Assembly (NCBI RefSeq): GCF_009770985.1
Contig: NZ_WSRW01000003.1
Coordinates: 481,275 to 545,274 of the forward strand
DNA length: 64,000 nucleotides
Source of the DNA: Mucilaginibacter lacusdianchii
GTDB taxonomy: Bacteria > Bacteroidota > Bacteroidia > Sphingobacteriales > Sphingobacteriaceae
Direction of reading: 5' to 3'
Shown piece after piece: positions 35,097 to 42,578 of the stretch. The notes under the pieces are model-generated. The model was not told the DNA's origin. It was given only the letters and a program-made list of their open reading frames with translations, and ran no database searches. Both the position numbers and the translations under genes were made by a program. Within the stretch, counting starts at the first letter, position 1. Each line of letters starts with the position of its first letter.

Positions 35097-35180
35097 AGAG
35101 CCAAGAAACAAGAGCCAAGAACTAAGATTTCTGACGGGTTTAAACCATGCGGATTATCTTGTCTCTTGCTTCTTAGCTCT
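35097..35180. repeat. Inverted repeat with a 7-base tandem unit
   Basis: The left arm (35098-35125) is four copies of a 7-base unit of consensus GARNCAA (GAGCCAA, GAAACAA, GAGCCAA, GAACTAA). The right arm, read on the minus strand from 35179 leftward, is GAGCTAA, GAAGCAA, GAGACAA and a degenerate fourth unit. The arms pair over about 25 bases with three mismatches. It fills the gap between the convergent Lrp and ung genes. Confidence 0.7.
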
Positions 35181-35185
35181 AAAAT

Positions 35186-35863
35186 TTAATGTATCTGCCA
35201 GTCAATGGGCGCATCGCCTTCCTTCTCCAAAATTGTATTGGTTTTTGAAAAATGGTGGCAGCCAAAAAAACCACTGTCTGCCGAGTAGGGTGAAGGGTGA
35301 GCGGCTGTAAGGATATGATGTTTGTCAGCGTCAATCAGTTCAGATTTAGCCTGCGCAAACTTACCCCATAACAAAAATACAACGCCTTCTTTTTGTTCCG
35401 ATATCTTTCGGATTACAGTGTCAGTAAAGATTTCCCATCCTTTTTTTTGATGCGACCCCGGTTTGCCGGCACGCACAGTAAGCGTAGCGTTTAATAACAA
35501 CACGCCTTGGTCGGCCCACTCGGTTAAGTCGCCATGGTTAGGGATGGTAAAGCCTGATATATCGGTTTGTAACTCTTTATAAATGTTTTTAAGTGATGGT
35601 GGTACGGTAATTCCTTTTTGCACAGCAAATGATAAACCAAAAGCCTGGTTGGCGCCATGATAAGGATCTTGACCCAGTATTACTACTTTTAATTTGTTAA
35701 AAGGCGTGTGTTTAAAAGCATTGAATATGTTGCTGCTTTTTGGATATACGGTTTCGCCAGCATCTTTTTCTTGTTTCAAGAATGCTTTAAGCTTCAACAT
35801 GTAATCTTTTTCAAATTCGTCATGCAAAACTTCCAGCCAGGAAGGTTCTAAATCTATAGCCAT
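35186..35863 (-). CDS. ung: Uracil-DNA glycosylase
   Basis: The 225-residue enzyme is taken from ATG 35861-35863; an upstream in-frame extension is unrelated. The catalytic water-activating motif is GQDPYHGANQAFGLSF, and the Leu-loop motif HPSPYSADSGFFGCHHFSK closes the active site. It removes uracil from DNA at the start of base excision repair. It ends at the heptamer inverted repeat. Confidence 0.97.
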   Translation of the reverse strand: MAIDLEPSWLEVLHDEFEKDYMLKLKAFLKQEKDAGETVYPKSSNIFNAFKHTPFNKLKVVILGQDPYHGANQAFGLSFAVQKGITVPPSLKNIYKELQTDISGFTIPNHGDLTEWADQGVLLLNATLTVRAGKPGSHQKKGWEIFTDTVIRKISEQKEGVVFLLWGKFAQAKSELIDADKHHILTAAHPSPYSADSGFFGCHHFSKTNTILEKEGDAPIDWQIH

Positions 35864-35935
35864 AAATATTTGTGCAGGTAATTGATTAAGAGTATAAATA
35901 AACGGATATTTGCACTTTAATACAAAGTACAAACG

Positions 35936-36481
35936 ATGTCAAATATTGTTCGGTTAATTATTGCCTGTGTTATTTTAGGTGCAGGCGTTACCTTAGCAGG
36001 TTTCGGCTTTTGGGGATGGGGTATCCTGGTGTTCCTGATTGGCGGCTTAGTACTGCTTACTTATTTCTTTAATGAAAACATGCTGGTAGCTCAATACTAT
36101 CTGCGTAAAGAAAATACAGACGAATCTGAAAAATGGTTAGGTAAAATTACTGACTATGAAAAGCAATTATTCAAAGGCCAGCATGGCTATTATAACCTTT
36201 TGGTGGGTTTGATTGAGTCGCGCAAAGCACCATTGAAGTCAGAAAAATACTTTAAGAAAGCACTTTCACTAGGCATGACTATGTCTCACAATACAGCTTT
36301 GGCTAAATTAAGTCTGGCGGGTATTGCGATGGCGAAACGCAATAAAATAGAGGCACAACGTTACTTACAAGAAGCTGCCAAAGAGGATAAAAATAAGCTG
36401 CTGGCCGAGCAAATAAAAATGATGAAAGGCCAGATGGCTCAAATGGATAAACAAGTACAACGCGGTTTCCGTAATTATTAG
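35936..36481 (+). CDS. Membrane protein with TPR-like C-terminal domain (181 aa)
   Basis: Two hydrophobic segments at the N-terminus (IIACVILGAGVTLAGFGF, WGILVFLIGGLVLLTYFF) are followed by a helical cytosolic or periplasmic part with repeat character: SEKYFKKALSLGMTMSHNTA, AKLSLAGIAMAKRNKIEAQ and RYLQEAAKEDKNK, which fits one or two TPR units. The end is basic (QVQRGFRNY). Function unknown; TPR segments usually hold protein partners. It ends at a strong terminator. Confidence 0.75.
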   Translation: MSNIVRLIIACVILGAGVTLAGFGFWGWGILVFLIGGLVLLTYFFNENMLVAQYYLRKENTDESEKWLGKITDYEKQLFKGQHGYYNLLVGLIESRKAPLKSEKYFKKALSLGMTMSHNTALAKLSLAGIAMAKRNKIEAQRYLQEAAKEDKNKLLAEQIKMMKGQMAQMDKQVQRGFRNY

Positions 36482-36501
36482 TTGCTTAAATAAAGCATAT
36501 T

Positions 36502-36540
36502 AAAAAAAGGCTTACCTAATAAACTGGTAAGCCTTTTTTT
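36502..36540. terminator. Strong bidirectional terminator
   Basis: Seven A then GGCTTACC at 36502-36516 pairs with GGTAAGCC and seven T at 36526-36540 around a 9-base loop. It serves the TPR-like gene and the convergent phosphatidyltransferase gene, whose stop codon overlaps its last bases. Confidence 0.9.
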
Positions 36541-37126
36541 ATTTAAGTTGACGGTACACTTTGTTCTTAATTACCCAATACAATCCTTTTACATCTGTTT
36601 TCCATACTGGTAATATAAAAATTAAGGCAATTTCTTCTACCAGATCAATCAGCGTGGCAATAGCGGCAATATAAAATAACAGTACAATAGGGTCATTAAA
36701 AAAGTGAAACAAAATCAAGAATATTCCCTGAAGTACAGCTGCTATTTTAGCCGTGTAAGTATGAAAAGAGGTCATTTTACCATATTTAAGCCAGGCATAA
36801 GCGTTCTGTACTAAGTAAAGAATAACCAGCAAACTGCCTAATACAATTTCCTGCTTCAAAAAATCTGGCTTAAATATGTAAATGCCAACAATAGCGGCAA
36901 GCACTGTTAAATCATCCGCAATAGAATCAATAGTTGAACCCAGCGAGCTTACCACTTGGTATTTGCGTGCCAGGTAGCCATCAATAGCGTCTGTAAAAAA
37001 GCTAATGGCCAGCAGCCATTTAAATATTCCAGGCTGATGGGTAAATATAAGGTAAAGCAGCACAGGAGCTGCCAGCATACGGTAGAAAGTGATGAAGTTA
37101 ACTATATAAAAAAAACGTTTGCGCAT
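36539..37126 (-). CDS. CDP-alcohol phosphatidyltransferase (PgsA/PgpS-like)
   Basis: Starting at ATG 37124-37126 (a TTG eight codons earlier is possible), the 195-residue protein has several membrane helices. The family catalytic motif DGxxARxxxxxxxxGxxxDxxxD is present as DGYLARKYQVVSSLG then STIDSIADD. It joins a CDP-alcohol such as CDP-diacylglycerol with a second alcohol; glycerol-3-phosphate (phosphatidylglycerophosphate synthesis) is the likeliest acceptor but is not shown by the sequence. Confidence 0.88.
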   Translation of the reverse strand: MRKRFFYIVNFITFYRMLAAPVLLYLIFTHQPGIFKWLLAISFFTDAIDGYLARKYQVVSSLGSTIDSIADDLTVLAAIVGIYIFKPDFLKQEIVLGSLLVILYLVQNAYAWLKYGKMTSFHTYTAKIAAVLQGIFLILFHFFNDPIVLLFYIAAIATLIDLVEEIALIFILPVWKTDVKGLYWVIKNKVYRQLK

Positions 37127-37258
37127 ATTATTTGAACTGGCGTCTGGCAATAAGTTGTATGATACTTTTCCTAAAGTAAAGCATCAGTATCAAACACAAA
37201 TTTAACTTACATGCCGTATTTAAGTTTTAATACGGCTGACTGCGTTGATTTATTTACA

Positions 37259-37675
37259 TTACTTACAGACTTTTAAATCAGTTTCAACCTGCTTTAAATT
37301 AAACAATCCCAACTGATTTCCAAATGAGTTTTGCACGTAGGTAAGTACCTTCGCTATCTCAATAGGGGTTAAACCGCTAGCCGGCATTTTGCCGTTGTAA
37401 TTGTTGCTGTGGATGATAATATTGCCGCTTAATCCGTTTTGCATGTAGCAACTCAGCTGTGCACGGTTGCTTTTTAAAAAATCGGCATCATTAAGTGGGG
37501 GAATCAGCGCAGCTAATCCTTGCCCCTCCTTGCCGTGGCAGTTTTGACAATGCGTTTGATAGATGAGCTGCCCAGATGAATAATATCTTTTAAATTCCAT
37601 TTCCTGCTCGCTCTGGCAGGCAAACATTGCACATATTACAATAGTCAAGAGGATAATTACGCCAAACAACCTCAT
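37259..37675 (-). CDS. Lipoprotein c-type cytochrome
   Basis: The 138 residues begin with a lipoprotein signal (lipobox FAC, Cys20). One haem c site is visible, THCQNCHGKEGQG, with the CxxCH motif near residue 43, and a Met ligand candidate in NNYNGKMPASGL. This is a mono-haem cytochrome anchored in the envelope, the usual electron carrier or the small subunit type near SCO proteins. It is last in a four-gene run and overlaps the SCO gene by 4 bases. Confidence 0.9.
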   Translation of the reverse strand: MRLFGVIILLTIVICAMFACQSEQEMEFKRYYSSGQLIYQTHCQNCHGKEGQGLAALIPPLNDADFLKSNRAQLSCYMQNGLSGNIIIHSNNYNGKMPASGLTPIEIAKVLTYVQNSFGNQLGLFNLKQVETDLKVCK

Positions 37676-38325
37676 TGTGCTATCGCTTCATCAGGCTCGG
37701 CCTGCAAGGTTTTAATATCAGTAACAAGTTTGCTTACTTCTTTTTCGTCTGTGCCATTGTATGTACCACGGATGCGCTTTTGCTTATCAACCAACACAAA
37801 ATAACCCGAATGGACGGCGCCGCCTGGCGCTGCTTTGTCTTCTTGCACTGCTACTAAATAGCTACCTGCAAGTTTATAGGTTTCTTCTTTTTTACCTTGA
37901 AGCAGCCACCAGTTATCACCTTTAATTCCAAGTTTATCGGCATAGCTTTTTAATACAGCAACACTATCATGAGATGGGTCGATGGTGTAAGACACGATTT
38001 TTACATTGCTGCCATTCTTAAACTCGTTATACACATTAAGCATGTTGCGGTGCATAATTGGGCAAATAGAAGGGCAAGTGGTAAAAAAGAAATCAGCCAC
38101 ATAAATGCTGCCATCTAGTGATTTATCGGTAATGGTTTTACCATACTGGTTAACATAACTAAACGGTGGAATAGTTTGATATACCGTATCAGTAACAGTT
38201 TTTCCATTTACTGTTTTTGTTACCGCCTCGCGATTGCCGTATACAGGCAGTTTGTTTTCACTTTTGTTAGACGAACAAGCGCTCCATAGTAACAGAGCTG
38301 CAAGCCCGGGTATTAATAATTTCAT
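37672..38325 (-). CDS. SCO1/SenC/PrrC family copper-binding protein
   Basis: A 217-residue lipoprotein (lipobox WSAC, Cys17) with a thioredoxin fold. The copper site is FFFTTCPSICPIMHRNM (CxxxC) plus the distal His in VHSGYFVLVD. SCO proteins deliver copper to the CuA centre of cytochrome c oxidase or act as thiol-disulphide reductases. It overlaps the neighbouring genes by 4 bases on both sides, so the run is one translational unit. Confidence 0.94.
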   Translation of the reverse strand: MKLLIPGLAALLLWSACSSNKSENKLPVYGNREAVTKTVNGKTVTDTVYQTIPPFSYVNQYGKTITDKSLDGSIYVADFFFTTCPSICPIMHRNMLNVYNEFKNGSNVKIVSYTIDPSHDSVAVLKSYADKLGIKGDNWWLLQGKKEETYKLAGSYLVAVQEDKAAPGGAVHSGYFVLVDKQKRIRGTYNGTDEKEVSKLVTDIKTLQAEPDEAIAQ

Positions 38326-38735
38326 TTTTTATAAATAGCAATATAAGTGTTAGATTGATTAACAGCCGCTGTAATTTGATTATCAACTTCCATTAACTTT
38401 TTTTTCTGATCGGCTAAGTACTTCATGATCTCGTCATGGGATTTGCCGGTATTATCGGCAGTAAACTGGTGCATCCAAAATTCCATAGTTTTATCGGCAA
38501 CATTTAGCTTACTGATACATGTGGTTGCCGAGTCTCTGCTGGCACCTGGCTTAATGGTTTTAACTAAGCTGTCTAATACCATTTTGTTTTTAACAGCAGC
38601 TTCGTCTTTGGCCATTACCTCGTCGTGCAGTTTAATTACCTGGCTCATCAGGTCTTGTTCCTGCTTTTTGTTATCGTTGCAGGCACTTACAATCAGACTG
38701 ACTAAAGCAATGCCTAAAAAAGTTTTCTTACTCAT
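38322..38735 (-). CDS. Small helical lipoprotein in the SCO operon (137 aa)
   Basis: The lipobox is VSAC (Cys19) after a hydrophobic stretch (FLGIALVSLI). The mature part is almost all helix with charged heptads (SQVIKLHDEVMAKDEAAVKN, QKKKLMEVDNQITAAVNQ). I do not recognise the family. Its position between DinB and SCO with 4-base overlaps suggests that it works with the copper or cytochrome step, but no motif shows this. Confidence 0.75.
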   Translation of the reverse strand: MSKKTFLGIALVSLIVSACNDNKKQEQDLMSQVIKLHDEVMAKDEAAVKNKMVLDSLVKTIKPGASRDSATTCISKLNVADKTMEFWMHQFTADNTGKSHDEIMKYLADQKKKLMEVDNQITAAVNQSNTYIAIYKK

Positions 38736-39196
38736 AATTGTTCACGTACGTAAAATATGTAATCGGTTGCCGGTAGTTTTTCCAGTCCTGCCAGATTGAT
38801 GTGCTGCCCGGCCTGCGCCCGATGATGGGTGCCATGGTTAATTACATGTGTCAAAACATCTGATAATTTATCACTGTACTTTGCACCTCTGGAATTTTGG
38901 TAACTGATATTTGTTTGCCATTCCTTGTCATCAACATTCTGCAAATAGCCAAGCCACCCGGTAGTGTTTTCTTCCACGGCAAGTTTCATTTGCTGCAATG
39001 TCCAGTCTTGAGGCCATAGTGGGCCGGCATACGCTGGTTGATATTGGCAGCGCTTGAGCCATACTTGCTGAGCCGCCAGTAAATGTGCCATTAAGTGCAT
39101 TGGCTTTTCTGGCTGATGTGCTGCTTCAATTGCATCTAAAATTTGCAAATTTGCAACGCGGTCATACCCAAACAGGCGCATGAAATAATCTTTCAT
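38732..39196 (-). CDS. DinB/YfiT-like protein
   Basis: I take ATG 39194-39196, which gives 154 residues and the usual four-helix start (MKDYFMRLFGYDRVANLQIL). The three metal-binding histidines of the family are visible: HLLAAQQVWL (first) and HVINHGTHHRAQ (the HxxxH pair). DinB folds bind a divalent metal and often carry thiol transferase or unknown activity. It is the first gene of the four-gene run and divergent from the FUSC-like gene. Confidence 0.85.
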   Translation of the reverse strand: MKDYFMRLFGYDRVANLQILDAIEAAHQPEKPMHLMAHLLAAQQVWLKRCQYQPAYAGPLWPQDWTLQQMKLAVEENTTGWLGYLQNVDDKEWQTNISYQNSRGAKYSDKLSDVLTHVINHGTHHRAQAGQHINLAGLEKLPATDYIFYVREQL

Positions 39197-39227
39197 GTTG
39201 CAAATGTATTGAACTAATTGATAACAC

Positions 39228-39719
39228 GTGAAAAGTAAACAAGCTGATTTATTATTATATATATTAAAATGCCTCATCGGCACTACAATCGGCTTTTACA
39301 TATACAGGCTTTATCCGACAGTGGGAAGCTGGAGCTTGATCTCAATTATTCTGGTTTTAGCGCCCGACCGTAAAGATGCGCTCAATTTGGCCATCAATCG
39401 TATTAAAGCCAATTTAGTAGGCGCTGTAATAGGATTAACGCTGTTTTATATCCATCCAATCAACTTATTGATGATTTGTATTGGTATCGCCTTATCAATC
39501 ATCTTCAGTGAATTGTTAGGCATTCAAGTGGCTGCCCGAACAGCCGCAGTTTCAGTGCTTATTATTACCATGCACGAGCCCGGTAAGTATTTTTGGAACG
39601 TGGCTTTGGAACGTGCAGGCGGCGTAGTTAGCGGGTGCGTTATAGGAGTTATAATTACGTATGTGTTTCATGTTATTGTGTTAAAGTCAAAGCGTACCAT
39701 ACATCGTGCAAGGTTATAA
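39228..39719 (+). CDS. FUSC-like / aromatic acid exporter N-domain protein (163 aa)
   Basis: The frame opens with GTG at 39228; no ATG fits the N-terminus. Several membrane helices are present: ILKCLIGTTIGFYIYRLYP, SWSLISIILVLAPDRKD, NLVGAVIGLTLFYI, INLLMICIGIALSIIF and GGVVSGCVIGVIITYVFHVI. The SWSLISIILVLAPDR-like and RIxANLVGAxIG motifs mark the FUSC/ArAE superfamily. It is a single-domain form without the cytosolic half, so transport of aromatic acids is only a guess. It is divergent from the DinB operon. Confidence 0.8.
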   Translation: MKSKQADLLLYILKCLIGTTIGFYIYRLYPTVGSWSLISIILVLAPDRKDALNLAINRIKANLVGAVIGLTLFYIHPINLLMICIGIALSIIFSELLGIQVAARTAAVSVLIITMHEPGKYFWNVALERAGGVVSGCVIGVIITYVFHVIVLKSKRTIHRARL

Positions 39720-39832
39720 TCAATTTTGAAGATACGATGTGTCAAATAAGTGATTAAATACCTACTTTTGCACTCTCGCATTCAATACGTTGCTCGTTAA
39801 TTAGGGCAACTTACAATGTATAATAATACGGC

Positions 39833-41008
39833 ATGTTCACACAAACACATATCAACCGGTTTCAACAGCTGGAAACTCCTTTTTATTACTATGATTTAAA
39901 CTTGCTGCAACAAACCTTAACGGCTTGTGCCGAAGCGGCATACTCATATAATTACCATGTGCATTACGCTTTAAAAGCCAACTTTAACCCTAAAGTGTTA
40001 GATGCTATCCAGGCGGCGGGCTTTGGTGCCGACTGCGTAAGCGGCAATGAAGTGAAGGCAGCAATTGCACATGGCTTTACCAACAATAAGGTGGTCTTTG
40101 CAGGTGTAGGTAAATCAGACAAGGAAATTAACGCTGCGCTGGATGCAGATATATTTTGCTTTAACAGTGAATCGGTTCAAGAGCTGTTGGTAATTAATGA
40201 GCTTGCTCAAGCCAAAAATAAAATTGCTCGTATTGCTATTCGTATTAACCCTAATGTAGATGCACATACGCATCATCACATTACTACTGGTTTAGAAGAG
40301 AATAAATTTGGCATCAACACCTGGCAGTTGGAAGAAGTGCTGGCAACGCTAAAAAGCTGTAGTAATCTGGAGTTTATTGGTGTACATTTCCATGTCGGAT
40401 CACAAATTACAAACATGGATGTGTTTAAAAATCTGTGTTTGCGCGTAAATGAATTACAGGAGTGGTTTGATGAGCAAGGTTTTGCCATTAAGATATTGAA
40501 TGTTGGCGGTGGCTTGGGCGTTGATTACTATCATCCAGAAAGCAATTCGATGTGCGACTTCAAAACTTATTTTAAAATTTTTAGAGATTATCTGAAAGTA
40601 AAACCTGGTCAGGAAGTGCATTTTGAACTGGGCCGGGCGCTGGTGGCGCAAAGCGCTTCGTTGATATCGCGTGTATTGTATGTGAAAAACGGGCAGAAGA
40701 AAAACTTTTTGATACTTGATGCAGGTATGACAGAGTTAATTCGCCCGATGTTATATCAAGCTTACCACGTTATCGAAAACATTAGCAGTCAATCAGAAAA
40801 TACCATCAATTACGATGTTGTTGGCCCCATTTGCGAGAGTACTGATTGTTTCCGTACTGATGTGCAGCTGCCGGAATCTAAGCGTGGTGATTTGATTGCC
40901 ATTCGTACAGCAGGCGCATATGGCGAGGTGATGGCATCAGGCTATAACCTGCGCGATAGGGTAGAGAGTGTTTACTCTGAAGTTGAGGTTACACAAGCAT
41001 CATTGTAG
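39833..41008 (+). CDS. lysA: Diaminopimelate decarboxylase
   Basis: A complete 391-residue fold-type III PLP enzyme. The PLP Lys is in HYALKANFNPKVL near residue 48; the glycine loop is LNVGGGLGVDYYHPES, and the C-terminal active-site residues are in GPICESTDCFRTD with the conserved Cys. It makes L-lysine from meso-diaminopimelate. A -7 box (TACTTTTG at 39763-39770) lies upstream. It is a single-gene unit. Confidence 0.95.
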   Translation: MFTQTHINRFQQLETPFYYYDLNLLQQTLTACAEAAYSYNYHVHYALKANFNPKVLDAIQAAGFGADCVSGNEVKAAIAHGFTNNKVVFAGVGKSDKEINAALDADIFCFNSESVQELLVINELAQAKNKIARIAIRINPNVDAHTHHHITTGLEENKFGINTWQLEEVLATLKSCSNLEFIGVHFHVGSQITNMDVFKNLCLRVNELQEWFDEQGFAIKILNVGGGLGVDYYHPESNSMCDFKTYFKIFRDYLKVKPGQEVHFELGRALVAQSASLISRVLYVKNGQKKNFLILDAGMTELIRPMLYQAYHVIENISSQSENTINYDVVGPICESTDCFRTDVQLPESKRGDLIAIRTAGAYGEVMASGYNLRDRVESVYSEVEVTQASL

Positions 41009-41060
41009 TTTAACGTTGGGCTAATTTGCGGCAGGTACTTTAGTGTAAATCTATTAAAGT

Positions 41061-41150
41061 ATGAAAATGCTGATGAATTTAGGCCAGTTTTTAAACATCA
41101 TCCGGGAGTGGATGATGGTTAAAAGCGTGAAATCGTCTTTTATACATTAA
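41061..41150 (+). CDS. Possible very small protein (29 aa)
   Basis: ATG at 41061 opens a 29-codon frame between lysA and the beta-glucosidase gene (MKMLMNLGQFLNIIREWMMV, then KSVKSSFIH). It is amphipathic and basic. I do not recognise it, and at this length chance cannot be excluded; there is no clear ribosome-binding site. Confidence 0.25.
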   Translation: MKMLMNLGQFLNIIREWMMVKSVKSSFIH

Positions 41151-41222
41151 GTCGGTTTCTTGAAAACATTTCTGTATCCAATTCATTTAAACAAATTGGA
41201 CTGGATACAGGTCTGCTTACTT

Positions 41223-42578
41223 ATGAACAATACTAGCGGTAGCTCTGCCTTTAACAAGGATATTTTTGGTAATACTTTTGATTGGGGCGTATCTACAGCT
41301 GCTTTTCAAACAGAGGGGGCTTGGGCCGATGACGGCAAAGGTGAATCAATATGGGATGCCTTTACCAGTAAAAAAGGTAAAGTGCATGGCGGGCAGCATG
41401 CCCGTATCTCCTGCGATTTTTACCATCGTTATAAGCAAGATATAGATATTGTTAAAAGCCTAAATATTCCCAACTTTCGTTTCTCCATCGCATGGACCCG
41501 TATCATTCCCAATGGTAGCGGACAAGTTAATCAGGCCGGCATCGATTTTTACAACCGTGTAATTGATTACTGCCTTGAGCAAGGCGTGCAACCTTGGTTA
41601 ACAATTTATCACTGGGATTTGCCGCAGGCGCTGGAAGTTCAGGGCGGCTGGACTAACCGTAACATCATTGATTGGTTTACGCGATATGTTGAGGTTTGTG
41701 CAAAGTACTTTGGCGACCGTGTAAAACACTGGATGGTGATGAATGAGCCAGCTGTTTTTACCGGTGCAGGATATTTTTTAGGGTTGCACGCGCCCGGACG
41801 TACAGGTTTAAAGAACTTTTTACCGGCCGTACACCATGTTACCTTGAGTATTGCCGCCGGAGCAAAACGGCTTCGTGAATTTTTGCCCGATGCTATGATT
41901 GGCAATACGTTTTCTTGTTCGCACATAGAGCCATTAACATCAAAAGCCAATGATGTGGCTGCTGCGTTACGTGCCGATGTGTTGATTAACCGCTTGTTTA
42001 TTGAGCCGCTTTTAGGGTTAGGTTACCCAACAGATGATTTGCCTGTATTGCGAAAGATTGAAAAGTACTTTTATCCCGGAGATGAAGATAAACTTACTTT
42101 TGAATTTGATTTCATAGGTCTGCAAAACTACACGCGCGAGATAGTTGAATATTCGTTTTTTACCCCTTACATTAGTGCTAAGTTAGTAGAAGCAAAGCGT
42201 CGTAAGGTGCCGCTTACCGAGATGGGGTGGGAAGTGTATCCTGAGGCAATGTACCATGTTATAAAAAAGTTCAACGCTTATCCTCAAATTAAAAATATTG
42301 TAATAACCGAAAATGGAGCGGCATTTGAAGATGAGGTGAAGGACAATATTGTTAACGATGAACTGCGGGTAGCTTACCTGCAAGCTAATTTAAAGCAGGT
42401 GCTAAGGGCTAAAGAAGAAGGTGCCAAAGTAAACGGTTATTTTGTATGGACTTTAACTGATAATTTTGAATGGGCTGAAGGTTACCGACCGCGCTTTGGG
42501 TTGGTGCATGTTGATTTTGAAAACCAGCAACGTTTGGTTAAACAGTCGGGTTACTGGTATCGCGATTTTCTACGTTAA
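41223..42578 (+). CDS. Family GH1 beta-glucosidase
   Basis: The 451-residue enzyme is taken from ATG 41223; the frame also opens at TTG 41160, but that extension is not part of the family. The TIM-barrel landmarks are FDWGVSTAAFQTEGAWADDG (start), WMVMNEPAVFTGAGYF with the acid/base Glu of NEP, and NIVITENGAAF with the nucleophile Glu. The end has VWTLTDNFEWAEGYRPRFGL. It hydrolyses beta-linked glucosides in the cytosol, since there is no signal peptide. Its last 41 bases overlap the end of the convergent kinase gene. Confidence 0.95.
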   Translation: MNNTSGSSAFNKDIFGNTFDWGVSTAAFQTEGAWADDGKGESIWDAFTSKKGKVHGGQHARISCDFYHRYKQDIDIVKSLNIPNFRFSIAWTRIIPNGSGQVNQAGIDFYNRVIDYCLEQGVQPWLTIYHWDLPQALEVQGGWTNRNIIDWFTRYVEVCAKYFGDRVKHWMVMNEPAVFTGAGYFLGLHAPGRTGLKNFLPAVHHVTLSIAAGAKRLREFLPDAMIGNTFSCSHIEPLTSKANDVAAALRADVLINRLFIEPLLGLGYPTDDLPVLRKIEKYFYPGDEDKLTFEFDFIGLQNYTREIVEYSFFTPYISAKLVEAKRRKVPLTEMGWEVYPEAMYHVIKKFNAYPQIKNIVITENGAAFEDEVKDNIVNDELRVAYLQANLKQVLRAKEEGAKVNGYFVWTLTDNFEWAEGYRPRFGLVHVDFENQQRLVKQSGYWYRDFLR

